Notes under the pieces: generated by a model
The model's input: only the letters and a program-made list of their open reading frames with translations
What the model was told of the DNA's origin: nothing
The model's database searches: none
Source: Mangrovimicrobium sp048323675
Lineage (GTDB): Bacteria; Pseudomonadota; Gammaproteobacteria; Pseudomonadales; Halieaceae
Length of the DNA: 64,000 nt
NCBI RefSeq assembly: GCF_048323675.1
Contig: NZ_JBLWFK010000004.1
Location: 310,001 to 374,000, forward strand
Direction: 5' to 3'
Part shown: one piece after another, positions 34,374-43,954 of the stretch
Layout of the letters: the number at the start of each line of letters is the position of its first letter
How positions within the stretch are numbered: the first letter of the stretch is position 1
Position numbers and translations under genes: made by a program

Positions 34374-35336
34374 ATGCAAGAGATTCGCTCGCCGGTTGCC
34401 GCCGAATTCGAGCGGGTCAACCAGTTAATCATCGACCAACTGCATTCCGATGTTGCGACCGTGGAAAATATCGGTCATTACATCGTCGATGCCGGCGGCA
34501 AGCGACTGCGCCCCCTGCTGGCGCTGCTGACGGCCGCCGCCCTGGGTCGCTGTGACGACGCCCATATCAAATTCGCCGCGGTGATCGAATTCATCCACAC
34601 CGCCACGCTGTTGCATGACGATGTGGTCGATATTTCCAGCCTGCGCCGCGGTCGCCCCACCGCCAACGCCGAGTTCGGCAACGCCTCCTCGGTGCTGGTA
34701 GGAGACTTCCTCTACACCCGCGCCTTCCAGCTGATGGTGGACCTCGCCAACCACGAGGTGCTGCGGCATATGGCGGACACCACCAATACCATAGCCGAGG
34801 GCGAGGTGCTGCAACTGGAGCGGGCCGGCAACCCGGACACCAACGAACAGCAGTACCTGGACGTCATTACCCGCAAGACCGCGGTGCTGTTCAGCGCCGC
34901 CACCTACGGCGCGGCGACCCTGGGGAATGTCGACACCGGCCTGCGCAGCGCCATGCGCGAGTTCGGCCTCAACCTCGGTATCGCCTTCCAGATGATCGAC
35001 GACCTGCTCGACTACGCCGGTGACCCCGCGACCATGGGCAAGAATGTCGGTGACGACCTCAACGAGGGCAAGGTCACCCTGCCCCTGATCCACACCATGG
35101 CCCAGGGCTCTCCCGCCGAGCAATCCCTGGTGCGCGATGCTGTGCTCGCGCGTTCCAGCGAACACATCGGGGAAGTCGTGGCCGCCGTGCAGCGCTGCGG
35201 TGCGCTGGAGTTTACCCGCCAGCGCGCCTGCCATTACCGCGACCTGGCGCTAGCCGCACTGCACGTACTGGAGGACAGCCCGGCGAAGTCCTCACTGCAG
35301 GCCGTCGCCGAACTTTCGGTCGCCCGCGACAGCTGA
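34374..35336 (+). CDS. ispB: octaprenyl diphosphate synthase
   Basis: 320 residues. The two Asp-rich motifs of trans-prenyltransferases are intact: LLHDDVVD (about 78-85) and DDLLDYAGD (about 203-211), with GGKRLRP near the start. Long-chain products (C40 or near) supply the ubiquinone side chain. Small residues and chain-length determinants cannot be judged with certainty here. The divergent ispB/rplU arrangement is usual in gammaproteobacteria, with the DMT gene as an extra. Confidence 0.95.
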   Translation: MQEIRSPVAAEFERVNQLIIDQLHSDVATVENIGHYIVDAGGKRLRPLLALLTAAALGRCDDAHIKFAAVIEFIHTATLLHDDVVDISSLRRGRPTANAEFGNASSVLVGDFLYTRAFQLMVDLANHEVLRHMADTTNTIAEGEVLQLERAGNPDTNEQQYLDVITRKTAVLFSAATYGAATLGNVDTGLRSAMREFGLNLGIAFQMIDDLLDYAGDPATMGKNVGDDLNEGKVTLPLIHTMAQGSPAEQSLVRDAVLARSSEHIGEVVAAVQRCGALEFTRQRACHYRDLALAALHVLEDSPAKSSLQAVAELSVARDS

Positions 35337-35362
35337 TTCACCCGAAGTAGTCGGCCATTCAA

Positions 35363-35391
35363 TTGCTTCGCACCCGGGGCCTTCCTATACT
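35363..35391 (+). promoter_or_regulatory. sigma-70 promoter of pgi
   Basis: TTGCTT (35363-35368) and TATACT (35386-35391) are spaced by exactly 17 bp, 37 bp before the pgi ATG. This is one of the clearest promoters in the window. Confidence 0.75.
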
Positions 35392-35428
35392 CGAAAGCAA
35401 TCGCTTCCCGTAGTAAGGACTCCCCGCC

Positions 35429-37078
35429 ATGCCCGCCGCACCACGACTGGACCTGTATCCCGCCTTTTCAACACTTCGGGATCAGGCGCTGGCCCTGCGT
35501 GGAGCAACACTCGCAAATCTCTTCGCCGGCCAGCCTGGCCGGGAAGATGCATTCTCCCGCAGCGGTGCCGGCCTGGGGCTCGATTTCAGCCGGCAGTTGC
35601 TCGACCCTCCAGCCCTGGCTGCGCTACTGCAACTCGCCAACGAGGCGGACCTCCCCGCCCATATCCAGGCCCTGCTGCGCGGCGACAGCGTCAACAACAC
35701 CGAGGCGCGGCCGGCGCTACACTCCCTGCTGCGGGCAGCCACTGCCCCGGCGGGACTGGAGGACAAGTTCGCGCAGGTGGAAGCCACTCGCCTGCGCATG
35801 CGCGACATTGCCGCGCTCATCAACAGCGGTACCCACAAGGGATTTAATGGCGACGCCATCACCGACGTCGTCAACATCGGCATCGGCGGTTCCGACCTGG
35901 GCCCGCGCCTGGTCACCGAGGCCCTGCGTCCCTACCAGGGCGGCATCGCCTGCCACTACGTGGCCAACGTAGACCCGGCCGACCTGCAGGACACCCTGCT
36001 CGAGCTCGACCCGGAGACCACCCTGTTCGTGGTCTGCTCGAAGTCCTTCCGCACCGAGGAAACCCTGACCAACAGCCTGTTCGCCCGCGACTGGATGCGC
36101 GCTGCCGGCGCGACGGATGCCGATCTCGCCCGGCATTTCCTCGCCATCACCACCAATATCCCGGCGGCCACCGAGTTCGGCATCGCCGAGGAAAACTGCC
36201 TGCCGATCTGGGACTGGGTGGGCGGCCGCTATTCCGTGTGGTCGGCTATCGGCCTGTCCTGCGCCATCTCAGTGGGCTGGGACAACTTCGCCGACTTTCT
36301 GGCCGGTGCCGCCGCCATGGACCGGCACTTTGCCGAGGCGCCGCTGGCGGACAACCTGCCGGTACTGCTAAGCCTGCTGGAGATCTGGAACCGCAACCTG
36401 CTCGGCGCCGGCAACCACGTGGTCCTGCCCTACGACCAGTGCCTGGCGCACCTGCCCGACTACCTGCAGCAGCTGACCATGGAGAGCAATGGCAAACGGG
36501 TCGGTGCGGACGGCGGCGCCCTGGGCTACGCCACCGGTCCGGTGCTCTGGGGTTCCGCCGGCACCATCGGCCAGCACTCCTTCCACCAGTTGCTGCACCA
36601 GGGTACCGAACTGTGCCCCGCCGACTTCGTCCTGCCGTTCACCACCCACACTGGCATGAGCGAACAGCACCGCCGCCTGGTGGCCAACTGCCTGGCGCAG
36701 AGCCGGGCGATGATGGTGGGGCGCTCCGAGCCTGCCGCCACGCAATCCCTGCTGGCGCGCGGCTACAGCGCGGAAGATGCCGCGGCGCTGGCGCCGCACC
36801 TGGTGATCCCCGGCAACAAGCCCCACAACGTGATCACCATGGACGCGCTGACACCAGCCACGCTCGGCGCGCTGCTTGCGCTGTACGAGCACCGCACCTA
36901 CTGCAGCGGGGTGCTCTGGGGCATCAACCCCTTCGACCAGTGGGGCGTTGAACTGGGCAAGGAGATCGGCGTGCAGATTCTCGGCCTGCTGGAGGACCCG
37001 GACGTGGCGGGCGACATGGATCCGGCGACGGCGCGCCTGATTGCGGAGTGGCGAAGTGCCCAGGACAAATCTGCCTAA
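35429..37078 (+). CDS. pgi: glucose-6-phosphate isomerase
   Basis: 549 residues, full length. Signatures: NIGIGGSDLGPRLV, the SKSFRTEETLTNS phosphate loop, GGRYSVWSAIGL, and the GTELCPADF and NPFDQWGVELGKE blocks. It interconverts glucose 6-phosphate and fructose 6-phosphate in the cytoplasm. The latter feeds the GDP-mannose genes nearby. Its end overlaps the convergent lipoprotein gene by 4 bp. Confidence 0.97.
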   Translation: MPAAPRLDLYPAFSTLRDQALALRGATLANLFAGQPGREDAFSRSGAGLGLDFSRQLLDPPALAALLQLANEADLPAHIQALLRGDSVNNTEARPALHSLLRAATAPAGLEDKFAQVEATRLRMRDIAALINSGTHKGFNGDAITDVVNIGIGGSDLGPRLVTEALRPYQGGIACHYVANVDPADLQDTLLELDPETTLFVVCSKSFRTEETLTNSLFARDWMRAAGATDADLARHFLAITTNIPAATEFGIAEENCLPIWDWVGGRYSVWSAIGLSCAISVGWDNFADFLAGAAAMDRHFAEAPLADNLPVLLSLLEIWNRNLLGAGNHVVLPYDQCLAHLPDYLQQLTMESNGKRVGADGGALGYATGPVLWGSAGTIGQHSFHQLLHQGTELCPADFVLPFTTHTGMSEQHRRLVANCLAQSRAMMVGRSEPAATQSLLARGYSAEDAAALAPHLVIPGNKPHNVITMDALTPATLGALLALYEHRTYCSGVLWGINPFDQWGVELGKEIGVQILGLLEDPDVAGDMDPATARLIAEWRSAQDKSA

Positions 37079-38247
37079 CGCCGCGACAGGACTGCGAGCT
37101 TGCCCTGGTAAAGCGAGCGCGATTCCGGCTCCTCGGCTGCCTCAACTGCCCGGGCAAAGGCCTGCTTCGCCTTGCTGCGCTTGCCCGCGAAATAGTAGGC
37201 CTTGGCGAGTTCCCCCTGGATTTCGGCACTGTAGGGCGCCAGCTCCGCGGCGGTTTCCAGAAAGCCGACCGCCGCGCGGAAGTCACCCTCACCCAGCGCC
37301 GCCAATCCCAGCGCGTACCAGCGCATCGGGCTGGGGTCATCGATCCTCGACAGCTGTTGTGCGACCTGCTCTGCCTCCGCGCTGCGTCCCTCGGACAGCA
37401 GGAGCAAACGCAGGTTTTTCAGCAGGGTCAGTGGGTATTCGGTGTTAGCGATACCGAATCGGTAGGTGTCCTCGGCGAGCTCGTTCATGCCCGCGTGACG
37501 ATAAACCACGGCAAGGAGGTTCAGTGACTCTGCATCGGCGGGCGCCGCTTCGAGTGCACTCACCGTGTACCAGTAGGCCCGGTCGAGCTCGCCAGCCTCG
37601 AGCGCATCCACCGCTAAGTTACGGTAGTAGCGCCCGGTAAATTCGCCGAAGGAAAGGTTGCCGAAAAAACGTTCGCGACCGGTGGGAAAATAATCGATAA
37701 CCACCGACGGGGGCCGCAGCAGCTGGATATCCTGTTCCGGCAGCCATTCCGGGTCGCTGAGCCGCGTCCGCACATGGACACCCTTCTCCACGACGCCCTC
37801 GCGAATCTGGTAGACCGGGGCATCGATCATCAACTGGTGATCGATTTCCACGCCGGCGCGCCTCGCCAGGGCTGTGGTCAGTATCGCCAGCGACAGGCAA
37901 TTGCCCGACTCCTGCGCCAGCGCCTCGCTGGCGAGGAGGGTATCGCCGCGATAACTGAAGTCCTCGGTGATGTGTTTGAGGTAATCCGCCACCCGGCGGT
38001 AGGGAGGATTCCGGCTCTGCCGTGAACCGTTGAACCAGATGTCGAATGCGGCAGTTTGTGCGTCTGTCAGCTGGTAAATCGCGTCGGGAGAGGGGATATC
38101 CGGTGGCGGCCCGAACGCTTCGTCGCGACGAAAACTGGCAATTGAGTCGACGTGAGCCGCCGAACCACTTGAAGCAGTGCCTGCACACCCGGCACAGGCC
38201 AGGCACAACAGCGCTATAGAGACGGGCCGCACGATGTTTATCATCAC
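37075..38247 (-). CDS. lipoprotein with transglutaminase-like domain and TPR repeats
   Basis: 390 residues. The signal peptide ends in LACAGC (C21), a good lipobox. Residues about 85-190 resemble a bacterial transglutaminase-like (papain-fold) domain: ESGNCLSLAILTTALARRAG with C117, HVRTRL with H158 and VIDYF with D185 as the likely Cys-His-Asp triad. The C-terminal half (about 200-380) is a series of TPR-type helices (NLLAVVYRHAGMNELAEDTYRFG, AYYFAGKRSKAKQAFARAV). Lipid-anchored in the envelope, it may cleave or cross-link peptide bonds or act as a scaffold. Function unknown. Confidence 0.8.
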   Translation of the reverse strand: MMINIVRPVSIALLCLACAGCAGTASSGSAAHVDSIASFRRDEAFGPPPDIPSPDAIYQLTDAQTAAFDIWFNGSRQSRNPPYRRVADYLKHITEDFSYRGDTLLASEALAQESGNCLSLAILTTALARRAGVEIDHQLMIDAPVYQIREGVVEKGVHVRTRLSDPEWLPEQDIQLLRPPSVVIDYFPTGRERFFGNLSFGEFTGRYYRNLAVDALEAGELDRAYWYTVSALEAAPADAESLNLLAVVYRHAGMNELAEDTYRFGIANTEYPLTLLKNLRLLLLSEGRSAEAEQVAQQLSRIDDPSPMRWYALGLAALGEGDFRAAVGFLETAAELAPYSAEIQGELAKAYYFAGKRSKAKQAFARAVEAAEEPESRSLYQGKLAVLSRR

Positions 38248-38319
38248 CTTATCCGAGGGCCGATTACCCCCCGATTATAGCGCGATTCCACCCGGCGTGC
38301 GGCACGCCTCTTCCAGCCG

Positions 38320-39672
38320 TCAGGCTTCGATCAGTGCCAGCAACTCGGCGGTTTTCGCCTCCATCAGGGCCTTGTCGCCGCGCGATTCCACGTTCAGGCG
38401 CACCACCGGTTCGGTGTTGGACATACGCAGGTTGAAGCGCCATTCACCGCAGTCCACGCTGACCCCATCGGTGTGGTCGACCTCGCCCTGACCGGCGTAG
38501 GCTTGCTCAGCCTTTGCCAATACCGCCGCCGCGTCATCGACACTGCGGTTGATCTCCCCGGAACAGGGATAGGCGGCCACCCGCTCCGCGACCAGCTTGG
38601 ACAGCGGCTTGCCGGTGCTGGCCAGTAGGCCGGTAACCAGCAGCCAGGGAATCATGCCGCTGTCGCAGTAGGCGAAATCGCGGAAGTAATGGTGGGCGCT
38701 CATCTCGCCGCCGTAGGCCGCGTTTTCCTTGCGCATGCGCTCCTTGATGAAGGCGTGGCCGCACTTGGTCAGCACCGGTATGCCGCCAGCAGCCTTCACC
38801 ACATCGATCGTGTTCCAGGTCAGGCGCGGGTCGTGGACGATTTTGGCGCCTTTCTCCAGCTGCAGGAACGCTTCGGCCAGCAGGCCGACGACGTAATAGC
38901 CCTCGATGAACTCACCGCTTTCGTCGAAGAAAAAGCAACGGTCGAAATCGCCGTCCCAGGCGATACCGAGGTCGGCGCCATTGTCGCGTACCGCGGCGAT
39001 TGCCGCGCTGCGATTTTCCGGCAGTAGCGGGTTGGGCACGCCGTTGGGAAAGTTGCCGTCGGGGTTGTGGTGCAGCTTGATGAACTCGAAGGGCAGGTGG
39101 GGTTCCAGCAGGTCGATCACCCTGCCCGCGCCGCCATTGCCCGCATCTACGACGACCTTGAGGGGCTTCAGCGCGGCGACATCGATATAGGAAAGCAGGT
39201 GTTCCACGTAGGCCTGGTCGGTATCCAGCACATGCATGGAACCACGCTGTGCAGCCGGTTCAAACTCATCGCGCTCGGCCAGGGCGCGGATTTCCTGCAA
39301 GCCGGTATCCGCGGAAATCGGCCGCGATTCCTCGCGCACGAACTTCATGCCATTGTAATCCTTGGGATTGTGGCTCGCGGTCACCGCGATGCCGCCGCCC
39401 ATTTTGGCGTGGGAGGTGGCAAAGTAGATTTCCTCCGTGCCGCACAGGCCGATGTCGTAGACATCCACCCCCTGCTCCATGAGTCCCTCGCTGACCGCCG
39501 CCTTGATCGATTCACTGGAGAGCCGGATATCGTGACCGACCACCACCGTGCCCGGCTTGATCACCTCCGCATAGGCGCGTCCGATACGCCGGGCGATATC
39601 CTCGTTGAGCTGGTCCGGCACCCGGCCGCGAACGTCGTAGGCCTTGAAACAGGTAATTTCCTTCACGCCCAT
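38320..39672 (-). CDS. manB: phosphomannomutase
   Basis: 450 residues of the alpha-D-phosphohexomutase family. It resembles E. coli CpsG/ManB throughout, including ITCFKAYDVRG at the start, phosphoserine S100 in TASHNP, the metal loop DGDFDRC, GGEMSAHHYFRDFAYCDSG for sugar recognition and the phosphate-binding RMSNTEPVVRLN. It converts mannose 6-phosphate to mannose 1-phosphate. It is the last gene of manC-galU-manB, 3 bp after galU, giving GDP-mannose for exopolysaccharide or LPS. Confidence 0.95.
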   Translation of the reverse strand: MGVKEITCFKAYDVRGRVPDQLNEDIARRIGRAYAEVIKPGTVVVGHDIRLSSESIKAAVSEGLMEQGVDVYDIGLCGTEEIYFATSHAKMGGGIAVTASHNPKDYNGMKFVREESRPISADTGLQEIRALAERDEFEPAAQRGSMHVLDTDQAYVEHLLSYIDVAALKPLKVVVDAGNGGAGRVIDLLEPHLPFEFIKLHHNPDGNFPNGVPNPLLPENRSAAIAAVRDNGADLGIAWDGDFDRCFFFDESGEFIEGYYVVGLLAEAFLQLEKGAKIVHDPRLTWNTIDVVKAAGGIPVLTKCGHAFIKERMRKENAAYGGEMSAHHYFRDFAYCDSGMIPWLLVTGLLASTGKPLSKLVAERVAAYPCSGEINRSVDDAAAVLAKAEQAYAGQGEVDHTDGVSVDCGEWRFNLRMSNTEPVVRLNVESRGDKALMEAKTAELLALIEA

Positions 39673-39675
39673 CTC

Positions 39676-40506
39676 CTAATCTGCCTGGTAGCAGTTTTCG
39701 TAGACGAAATTGGTCGCCTCGACAAAGCCGGGAACGCTACCGCAGTCAAAGCGCCGCCCCTCGAACTTGTAAGCCATCACGCAGCCGCGCTGGGCCTGGA
39801 TCTGCAGCGCGTCGGTCAGCTGGATCTCCCCGTTGGCGCCCGGGGGGGTGTCCTCGATGATCTCGAAGATGTCGGGGGTCAGGATGTAGCGGCCGATAAT
39901 GGCGAGATTGGAAGGTGCGTCTTTCTGGTCCGGCTTTTCCACCATGCCATCGACCCGGTAGATACCCTCCTTGAGGCTCTCGCCGGAGATGACACCGTAT
40001 TTGTGTACCTCATCCATCGGCACTTCCTGGATCGCGACAATGGAGCAGCGGAACTGGTTGTACAGCGCGGCCATTTGCTTCAGCACGCCGTCGCCCTCGC
40101 CGTTGAGGCAGAGGTCGTCCGACAGCAACACGCCGAATGGCTCATTGCCGATCAGCGAGCGGCCGGTCAGGATGGCATGTCCCAGGCCTTTCATCTCGCG
40201 CTGGCGGACCATGGTGAATACGCCCTTGTCCAGCACACCGCGAATGCTCTGCAGGTACTTTTCCTTGCCGGTACCGGATATCTGGTGTTCCAGCTCGTAG
40301 CTGATATCGAAGTGGTCGGCGATCGAACGCTTGCCGCGACCGGTGACAAACGCACAGGTCTTCATCCCCGCTTCGATTGCCTCCTCTACCCCGTACTGCA
40401 CCAACGGTTTGTTGACAATCGGCAACATCTCCTTGGGCATGCTTTTGGTGGCGGGCAGAAACCGGGTACCGTAACCGGCAACGGGGAAAAGACACTTGGT
40501 AATCAT
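39676..40506 (-). CDS. galU: UTP-glucose-1-phosphate uridylyltransferase
   Basis: 276 residues. The nucleotide-binding start FPVAGYGTRFLPATKSMPKEM, VEEAIEAG, and the sugar-binding region KPDQKDAPSNLAIIGRYIL mark GalU. It makes UDP-glucose, the donor for many glycans. The glucosylglycerol route in this window instead needs ADP-glucose. Located between manC and manB in one operon. Confidence 0.97.
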   Translation of the reverse strand: MITKCLFPVAGYGTRFLPATKSMPKEMLPIVNKPLVQYGVEEAIEAGMKTCAFVTGRGKRSIADHFDISYELEHQISGTGKEKYLQSIRGVLDKGVFTMVRQREMKGLGHAILTGRSLIGNEPFGVLLSDDLCLNGEGDGVLKQMAALYNQFRCSIVAIQEVPMDEVHKYGVISGESLKEGIYRVDGMVEKPDQKDAPSNLAIIGRYILTPDIFEIIEDTPPGANGEIQLTDALQIQAQRGCVMAYKFEGRRFDCGSVPGFVEATNFVYENCYQAD

Positions 40507-40527
40507 GAAAACTCCTTGGTGGGAAAT

Positions 40528-41937
40528 TCAGCTCTTGCGTCCATAATGATCGTCGAAACGCACTATGTCGTCTTCACCCAAATAGGTTCCGGACTGCACT
40601 TCAATCAACTCCAGCGGAATTTTGCCCGGGTTGGCCAGGCGGTGCCGATGACCGAGGGGGATATAGGTCGATTCGTCCTCTCCCAGCATAAACACCCTGT
40701 CATCACATGTCACTTCCGCCGTGCCGTGAACCACTATCCAGTGCTCGGCGCGGTGATGGTGCATCTGCAGTGACAGCGCCGCTCCGGGGTTGACGATGAT
40801 GCGCTTGACCTGGAAACGCTCAGCTGTCACCAGGGATTCGTAGGACCCCCAGGGGCGATAAACCTTCTGGTGGAGTGAGACCTCGGGGCGCTCGCTGGAC
40901 TTCAGTGCCTGCACGATGCGCTTCACGTCCTGCACGCTGTCGCGCGCAGCTACCAGCACCGCATCCGCGGTCTCCACCACGACGAGGTTTTCCACACCGG
41001 TAGCGGCGACCAATCGCGAGTCGGCATAAAAATAGCTGTCACTACAATTGTCCAGCAACACGTCGCCGCGCAGGACATTGCCAGCCGCGTCGTGTTCAGC
41101 TACCTCCCACAGAGCCGACCAGGCGCCGACGTCGCTCCAGCCGCAGTCCAGAGCCACCACCGCACCGCGCCGGGTATGCTCCATGACAGCGTAATCGATG
41201 CTATCCGAGGGACAGGCCGAGAAGGCCCCGGCATCGGGACGAACGAAATCGAGATCGGTTTTGGCGCCGACCATGGCGGCCCGGCAAGCCGCCAGGATCG
41301 GCGGTGCGAACTGCTCCAGTTCCTCAAGGAAGCTGGTGGCGGCAAACATGAACATGCCGCTGTTCCAGACATAGTCGCCACTGGCAAGGTAGGCGGCGGC
41401 GGTCTGGCCGTCCGGCTTTTCCACGAAGCGTTCCAGCTCATGCAGCCTGTCACCCAGCGTGGCCCCACACTTGATGTATCCGTAACCTGTCTCAGGGCTG
41501 GTAGGTACTACCCCGAATGTAACCAAGCGCCCGGAGCGGGCCAGAGGCAAGGCCGACTGCACCGCCTCGCTGAACGCCTCCACTCGGGTAATGACATGAT
41601 CCGCCGGCAACACCAGCAACACCGCTCCGGGATCATCCTGCGCGGCATGCAATGCAGCCAGCGCAACCGCAGGGGCGGTATTGCGACCTTCGGGCTCAAG
41701 AATCAATGCGCCTGGATCAATGCACTGCTGGCGCAGTTGTTCTGCAACCATGAAGCGGTGTTCTTCGTTACACACGACGATCGGGCTGCTGGCATTGAGC
41801 CCCCGCGTTCGCTCCAGGGTTTCCTGCAGCATGGAAAGTTCACCCGCCAGGGGTTGGAACTGCTTGGGGTGGGCTTCGCGGGAAACCGGCCAGAGGCGGC
41901 TACCGACTCCGCCAGATAAGAGAATAGGTACAATCAT
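40528..41937 (-). CDS. manC: mannose-1-phosphate guanylyltransferase/mannose-6-phosphate isomerase
   Basis: 469 residues from ATG 41937, preceded by AGGAAA; the frame extends to 42150 without conserved sequence. The N-terminal nucleotidyltransferase (LSGGVGSRLWPVSREAHPKQF, FVEKPD, WNSGMFMF) is joined to a C-terminal cupin isomerase (about 330-469, with HHHRAEHWIVVHGTAEV as the metal site). This bifunctional ManC/AlgA/CpsB type makes GDP-mannose. First gene of the manC-galU-manB operon. Confidence 0.95.
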   Translation of the reverse strand: MIVPILLSGGVGSRLWPVSREAHPKQFQPLAGELSMLQETLERTRGLNASSPIVVCNEEHRFMVAEQLRQQCIDPGALILEPEGRNTAPAVALAALHAAQDDPGAVLLVLPADHVITRVEAFSEAVQSALPLARSGRLVTFGVVPTSPETGYGYIKCGATLGDRLHELERFVEKPDGQTAAAYLASGDYVWNSGMFMFAATSFLEELEQFAPPILAACRAAMVGAKTDLDFVRPDAGAFSACPSDSIDYAVMEHTRRGAVVALDCGWSDVGAWSALWEVAEHDAAGNVLRGDVLLDNCSDSYFYADSRLVAATGVENLVVVETADAVLVAARDSVQDVKRIVQALKSSERPEVSLHQKVYRPWGSYESLVTAERFQVKRIIVNPGAALSLQMHHHRAEHWIVVHGTAEVTCDDRVFMLGEDESTYIPLGHRHRLANPGKIPLELIEVQSGTYLGEDDIVRFDDHYGRKS

Positions 41938-42057
41938 GTTGTTTCCTGATTTTGGGAGGCATCCAGCCATCGTTATTATTTTTACCGCTTCCAAGGGAAC
42001 ACGGCAAACTGATCTTATCGAACTGGCAGGATTCCCGCCAGACGCTGTCGATCGCGG

Positions 42058-42086
42058 TTGGCCTTGGCCCTCGCAACAGATAGAAT
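42058..42086 (+). promoter_or_regulatory. probable sigma-70 promoter of fabAB
   Basis: TTGGCC (42058-42063), 17-bp spacer, TAGAAT (42081-42086), 54 bp before fabA. No certain FabR or FadR site was found. Confidence 0.45.
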
Positions 42087-42140
42087 GGGCACCCTTACCA
42101 CCGCCCATACCTGGCACACCCTGAGACCACCGGAAATCAC

Positions 42141-42641
42141 ATGACAGCACAGAACGCGTTCAGCAAAGAAGAACTGGTCGCTTGCGGGCACGGAGAACTC
42201 TTTGGTGAAGGCAATGCCCGCCTGCCCATCGACCAGATGCTGATGCTCGACCGTATCACCCGCATCAGCTCTGAAGGCGGCGCGTACGGCAAGGGGGAAA
42301 TCACTGCCGAACTGGACATCACCCCCGACCTCTGGTTCTTCGACTGCCATTTCCCCACCGACCCGGTAATGCCCGGCTGCCTGGGGCTGGACGCAATGTG
42401 GCAGTTGCTCGGTTTCTTCCTCGGCTGGCGCGGCAATCCCGGTCGCGGGCGTGCCCTGGGTTGCGGCGAAGTCAAATTCACCGGCGAAATCCTGCCCACC
42501 TCGAAGCTGGTGGTCTACCAGATCAACATCAAGCGGATCATCGAACGCAAGCTGGTCATGGGCATCGCCGATGGCATCGTCTCGGTGGACGGCCGCGACA
42601 TCTATCACGCCAACGACCTGCGAGTCGGCCTTTACAAATAA
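42141..42641 (+). CDS. fabA: 3-hydroxydecanoyl-ACP dehydratase/isomerase
   Basis: 166 residues. Catalytic H70 and D84 sit in FFDCHFPTDPVMPGCLGLDAMWQLLGFF, at the same positions as in E. coli FabA. It dehydrates 3-hydroxydecanoyl-ACP and isomerises the trans-2 bond to cis-3, starting anaerobic unsaturated fatty acid synthesis. Pairs with fabB 20 bp downstream. Its products are the substrates that Cfa (14575-15771) later modifies in phospholipids. Confidence 0.98.
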   Translation: MTAQNAFSKEELVACGHGELFGEGNARLPIDQMLMLDRITRISSEGGAYGKGEITAELDITPDLWFFDCHFPTDPVMPGCLGLDAMWQLLGFFLGWRGNPGRGRALGCGEVKFTGEILPTSKLVVYQINIKRIIERKLVMGIADGIVSVDGRDIYHANDLRVGLYK

Positions 42642-42661
42642 TACGGGGTTATTCGGAATCC

Positions 42662-43888
42662 ATGAGCAGACGAGTAGTAGTTACCGGCCTCGGCATTGTT
42701 TCCTGTCTTGGCAACGATGCCGAGACCGTCGCCAGGTCCCTCTACGAGGGTAAATCCGGTATTGGCATTCGCCAGGAACATATCGACATGGGCATGCGGT
42801 CATTTGTCGCCGGTGCCCCGGATATCGACATTCCCGCCCTGATTGATCGCAAGGTACTGCGTTTCATGGGCGATGCCGCCGCCTATGCCTACATTTCGAT
42901 GCAGCAGGCGATTGCCGATGCGGGTCTGGACCTCGACCAGATCTCCAACGAGCGCATCGGGATCATCGCCGGCTCCGGCGGCGCCTCCTCCGCCAAACAG
43001 ACCGAGGCCGCGGACATCCTCCGCGAGCGCGGCCTGCGCAAGGTCGGTCCCTACCGCGTCACCCAGACCATGGGCAGTACGGTATCCGCCTGCCTGGCGA
43101 CCCCGTTCAGGATCAAGGGCGTCAACTACTCCATCTCCTCGGCCTGCTCCACCAGCGCGCACTGCATCGGCAACGCCATGGAGCAGATCCAGTTGAACAA
43201 GCAGGACATGGTCTTCGCCGGCGGCGGCGAGGAACTGCACTGGACCCTGTCCAGCCTGTTTGACGCGATGGGCGCCCTGTCCACCAAGTACAACGACACC
43301 CCGGAAAAAGCCTCCCGCGCCTACGACGCGGACCGCGACGGCTTTGTCATCGCCGGCGGTGGCGGCATGCTGGTGCTCGAGGAACTGGAACACGCCCTGG
43401 CCCGCGGCGCGAAAATCTACGCAGAACTGGTCGGCTACGGCGCCACCTCCGACGGCTACGACATGGTCGCCCCCTCCGGGGAAGGTGCCAAGCGCTGCAT
43501 GGGCCAGGCGATGTCCACGGTTGACGGCCGGATCGACTACATCAACGCCCACGGCACTTCCACGCCGGCGGGCGATATCCAGGAACTGAAAGCAGTGCGC
43601 GAGGCCTTTGCCGAGCGCGGCTACACCCCGCCGATCAGCTCGACCAAGTCCCTCTCCGGCCACTCGCTGGGCGCCGCCGGCGTGCAGGAAGCCATCTACA
43701 CCCTGCTGATGCAGCAGCGCGGCTTCATCTGCGCCTCGGCCAATATCGACAACCTGGACCCGGAGGCCGAGGGCATGCCCATCGTGCTGGAGCGCCAGGA
43801 CAACGTCGACCTGCAACGGGTGATGTCCAACAGCTTCGGCTTCGGCGGCACCAACGCCTCCCTGGTTTTCCAGAAATTCAGCGGATAG
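42662..43888 (+). CDS. fabB: beta-ketoacyl-ACP synthase I
   Basis: 408 residues from ATG 42662; an overlapping longer frame to 42398 runs through fabA and is rejected. Active-site C162 in SISSACSTSAHC, His in NAHGTSTPAGD and in SLSGHSLGAAG give the Cys-His-His triad. FabB elongates the cis-unsaturated intermediates made by FabA. The fabA-fabB operon is a gammaproteobacterial hallmark. Confidence 0.98.
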   Translation: MSRRVVVTGLGIVSCLGNDAETVARSLYEGKSGIGIRQEHIDMGMRSFVAGAPDIDIPALIDRKVLRFMGDAAAYAYISMQQAIADAGLDLDQISNERIGIIAGSGGASSAKQTEAADILRERGLRKVGPYRVTQTMGSTVSACLATPFRIKGVNYSISSACSTSAHCIGNAMEQIQLNKQDMVFAGGGEELHWTLSSLFDAMGALSTKYNDTPEKASRAYDADRDGFVIAGGGGMLVLEELEHALARGAKIYAELVGYGATSDGYDMVAPSGEGAKRCMGQAMSTVDGRIDYINAHGTSTPAGDIQELKAVREAFAERGYTPPISSTKSLSGHSLGAAGVQEAIYTLLMQQRGFICASANIDNLDPEAEGMPIVLERQDNVDLQRVMSNSFGFGGTNASLVFQKFSG

Positions 43889-43892
43889 CAGC

Positions 43893-43910
43893 GGCCCGCC
43901 TGCGCGGGCC
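43893..43910 (+). terminator. hairpin after fabB
   Basis: GGCCCGC (43893-43899) and GCGGGCC (43904-43910) form a seven-pair stem just after the fabB stop. A second GC stem CCCCGCG/CGCGGGG (about 43933-43951) follows before the moeA end. Neither has a T-run, so termination is possible but unproven. Confidence 0.45.
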
Positions 43911-43954
43911 ATCCCTCCCCGGCTAACGACTCCCCCGCGCCTGCCGCGGGGTTG

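Noticed and set aside
39067..40773. 568-codon plus-strand frame across manB and galU
   Set aside because: It spans two complete conserved minus-strand genes and their junction, as expected for a shadow.
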